Positions 4,511 through 5,723 of a DNA stretch of 5,723 bases are shown here, piece after piece. The DNA comes from an uncultured bacterium (GTDB taxonomy: Bacteria > Patescibacteria > Microgenomatia > Levybacterales > UBA12049). The notes under the pieces were generated by a model. That model ran no database searches and was not told where the DNA came from. It saw only the letters and a program-made list of their open reading frames with translations. The stretch is from assembly GCA_946885425.1 (NCBI GenBank), contig CAMPGJ010000076.1, positions 1-5,723 of the forward strand, written 5' to 3'. A program made the position numbers and the translations under genes. The number at the start of each line of letters is the position of its first letter. Position 1 is the stretch's first letter.

Positions 4511-4972
4511 ATGATTGAACGAGATATGGGTGGTTATCCGGAAAAAGAGTCTGAGACTGCGGCAGATGTTTCAGATAGGATTAAAGGTTTATTTAGGCAA
4601 ACGGCAAAGTCAAAGCCCGAAGATTTAGCTGTATGGCAGAGTGTTTTTGAGGATATTATTGGTTATAATCAACAATTATTTAATGTGCGGGCAGCCAGAG
4701 GAAAGTTGGATGAGAACAAGACATTAGAATCGCAAAAAAGATATGAAGATGAAAGTTTTTTTATGAAAATGAAAGATGAGTCTTTGTTGGAAAAGATTAA
4801 AGACGACAAATATAACAAAATATATGAAAGATTGTACAAGGAAGTTGATGCTATGCATATTGTATTTACCTCCCGCAAGGAACAAAGAATAGACCCTTTA
4901 GGGGCGACGATAAGGGAGTTAAATCGAGTAAGGAGGAATGTATCCCGTCCGGATACTACAGATAATGAATGA
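4511..4972 (+). CDS. Uncharacterised protein, first of a tandem paralogue pair
   Basis: This 153-residue charged, probably all-helical cytoplasmic protein has no signal peptide or membrane segment from this start. Residues 23-50 contain RIKGLF, then about 13 residues, then WQSVFEDII. The next gene has the matching QIRGYF and WKTALNDVI. Later both have a KxxSLL segment (ESLLEKIK here) and a segment starting DP or NP (IDPLGATI here). I do not recognise a family. An open frame reaches back to a TTG at 4409 inside the palindrome, and that extension creates a false hydrophobic N-terminus. The ATG at 4511 has AAGGA 8 nt upstream, and the ATG at 4502 is the alternative. The stop TGA (4970-4972) overlaps the start of the next gene. 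Confidence 0.75.
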   Translation: MIERDMGGYPEKESETAADVSDRIKGLFRQTAKSKPEDLAVWQSVFEDIIGYNQQLFNVRAARGKLDENKTLESQKRYEDESFFMKMKDESLLEKIKDDKYNKIYERLYKEVDAMHIVFTSRKEQRIDPLGATIRELNRVRRNVSRPDTTDNE

Positions 4973-5402
4973 ACGGCAAGGAAGTTCTCCTGAGAATATA
5001 CCTCTCACACCTCAGGATCATATCATGCAAATAAGAGGATATTTTGAAGATTCTGTTGGAAATCCTGAATTTCAGTTATGGAAAACAGCATTGAATGATG
5101 TCATAGAGATAAGGCAGTTGGAGCAAGAAAAAAAGAAAATAATAAAAAAATCAGATGAGCCATTCACTTTCGATTCAAAAGTAGAGGACGTAAAACAATC
5201 GCTGCTCTCACAATGGAAAAAAGAGGATGCAAAAATTAGGGGAGCTGACCCACGATATGCGATTGCTTTCAGACTAATCTCAGCCTCGGTAATGAGTTTA
5301 GAGTTGGCACATAAACATGAAGGAAATAAAAACCCTCTAATAGCCGCTGATACGGATCTAGAGCAACTGAAAGAATATATTTCCGGTTTGGATGAAAAAT
5401 AA
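4965..5402 (+). CDS. Uncharacterised protein, second of a tandem paralogue pair
   Basis: This protein has 145 residues from the ATG at 4965. It is helical and charged, with no export signal. Near residue 22 it has QIRGYF followed by PEFQLWKTALNDVI, aligning with the upstream protein with a 2-residue gap, then KQSLLSQWKKED and an NPLIAADTDLEQL tail. With this start the motif lies at the same distance from the N-terminus as in the paralogue (residue 22 against 23), and the ATG overlaps the upstream stop within ATGAATGA, which suits translational coupling. An in-frame ATG at 4938 would add 9 residues. It is preceded by AGGAGG, but only 1 nt separates them, which is too close. It ends 9 bp from the convergent gene at 5412. 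The function is unknown. Confidence 0.75.
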   Translation: MNERQGSSPENIPLTPQDHIMQIRGYFEDSVGNPEFQLWKTALNDVIEIRQLEQEKKKIIKKSDEPFTFDSKVEDVKQSLLSQWKKEDAKIRGADPRYAIAFRLISASVMSLELAHKHEGNKNPLIAADTDLEQLKEYISGLDEK

Positions 5403-5411
5403 TGTGGAGTA

Positions 5412-5681
5412 TTAAGTGAGCTTGAAGTCTTTTTTTTGTGGATTATTCCTTCGAATCGGTTCCTGGGTTCTATTTCTATAGTGTTGAACTATTTTTTCTC
5501 CAATTACATATGCTGCTTCAGCAGTTTTTTCACTTAAAGCAAACCCATTATGAGATTCCCCCATCAAGGTAACTTTTGCTCCTACATCATAGGCGTGGGC
5601 TTTTATTTTATTTAATGTTGATTGGTTCTGCCTTTCTTCACTTTGTTTGGTTAATGTATACTCCACAGGTTCTTGATTCAT
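5412..5681 (-). CDS. Small protein of unknown function
   Basis: This is an 89-residue protein. Residues 1-20 and 70-89 are polar and rich in Gln, Asn, Arg and Lys. The middle (about 23-68) reads NKIKAHAYDVGAKVTLMGES, a short turn, then a helix-like SEKTAEAAYVIGEKIVQHY, and could be a small alpha/beta fold. I recognise no family and see no signal peptide or membrane helix. The ATG at 5681 is preceded by GAAGAG 2 nt upstream, too close for a good SD, and by TATAAT 8 nt upstream, so the transcript may be leaderless. It is convergent with the paralogue pair. Confidence 0.6.
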   Translation of the reverse strand: MNQEPVEYTLTKQSEERQNQSTLNKIKAHAYDVGAKVTLMGESHNGFALSEKTAEAAYVIGEKIVQHYRNRTQEPIRRNNPQKKDFKLT

Positions 5682-5689
5682 GCTCTTCT

Positions 5690-5695
5690 ATTATA
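5690..5695 (-). promoter_or_regulatory. -10 box adjacent to the start of the 89-residue gene
   Basis: TATAAT on the minus strand ends 8 nt before the ATG at 5681. No clear -35 is found in the 28 nt left before the window edge, and the AATATCAAG motif is not at the 20-nt spacing here. Confidence 0.35.
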
Positions 5696-5723
5696 ATGTT
5701 TTGCAACGCTTTCTTCCATACCA

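Noticed and set aside
5430..5437. Run of eight T after the second paralogue as an intrinsic terminator
   Set aside because: No stable stem precedes it, and the T run lies inside the coding end of the convergent 89-residue gene.

Overview
The window looks like a piece of an AT-rich bacterial chromosome, most likely from an uncultivated lineage with small genomes such as the Candidate Phyla Radiation (Patescibacteria). The reasons are low GC in most genes, many short uncharacterised proteins, short intergenic gaps, and several dispersed palindromic repeats in or between genes. TGA is used as a stop (4970-4972), so there is no sign of a recoded UGA. The placement is an inference from style; no phylogenetic marker gives a firm lineage.

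Layout. (1) 2-127 (+) is the 3' end of an unidentified gene whose stop overlaps the 3' end of a long minus-strand gene. (2) 102-1583 (-) encodes a basic, low-complexity 493-residue protein. It has a GC-rich Arg/Ser-rich N-terminus carrying an in-frame dispersed repeat, degenerate internal repeats, and a C-terminus whose KAEG...CPTC pattern resembles a deaminase zinc site. (3) 1767-2081 (-) is a small unknown gene. These two unrelated genes share the same promoter, leader and start-codon module. (4) 2082-2358 is a divergent regulatory region with candidate operator palindromes and a plus-strand promoter that leads directly into a small ORF (2359-2523) half made of a repeat. (5) 2515-4348 (-) is a two-gene cluster: a DUF2130-type protein (zinc knuckle, coiled coil, nuclease-like core) followed by ribonuclease HII. 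A 70-bp palindromic element fills the gap between them and an 85-bp palindromic element sits at the end as a probable terminator. (6) 4398-4456 is a striking two-stem palindrome between divergent genes. (7) 4511-4972 and 4965-5402 (+) are overlapping tandem paralogues of unknown function. (8) 5412-5681 (-) is another small unknown gene, with a -10 box right at its start.

The only genes with confident functions are rnhB (removal of RNA from RNA/DNA hybrids) and, at family level, DUF2130. The most unusual content is regulatory and repeat-based. A promoter motif (AATATCAAG, exactly 20 nt, then the -10 box) occurs three times, two genes share a leader with a hairpin on the start codon, and three distinct palindromic elements sit at gene boundaries. 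A further repeat copy is translated inside the 493-residue protein.
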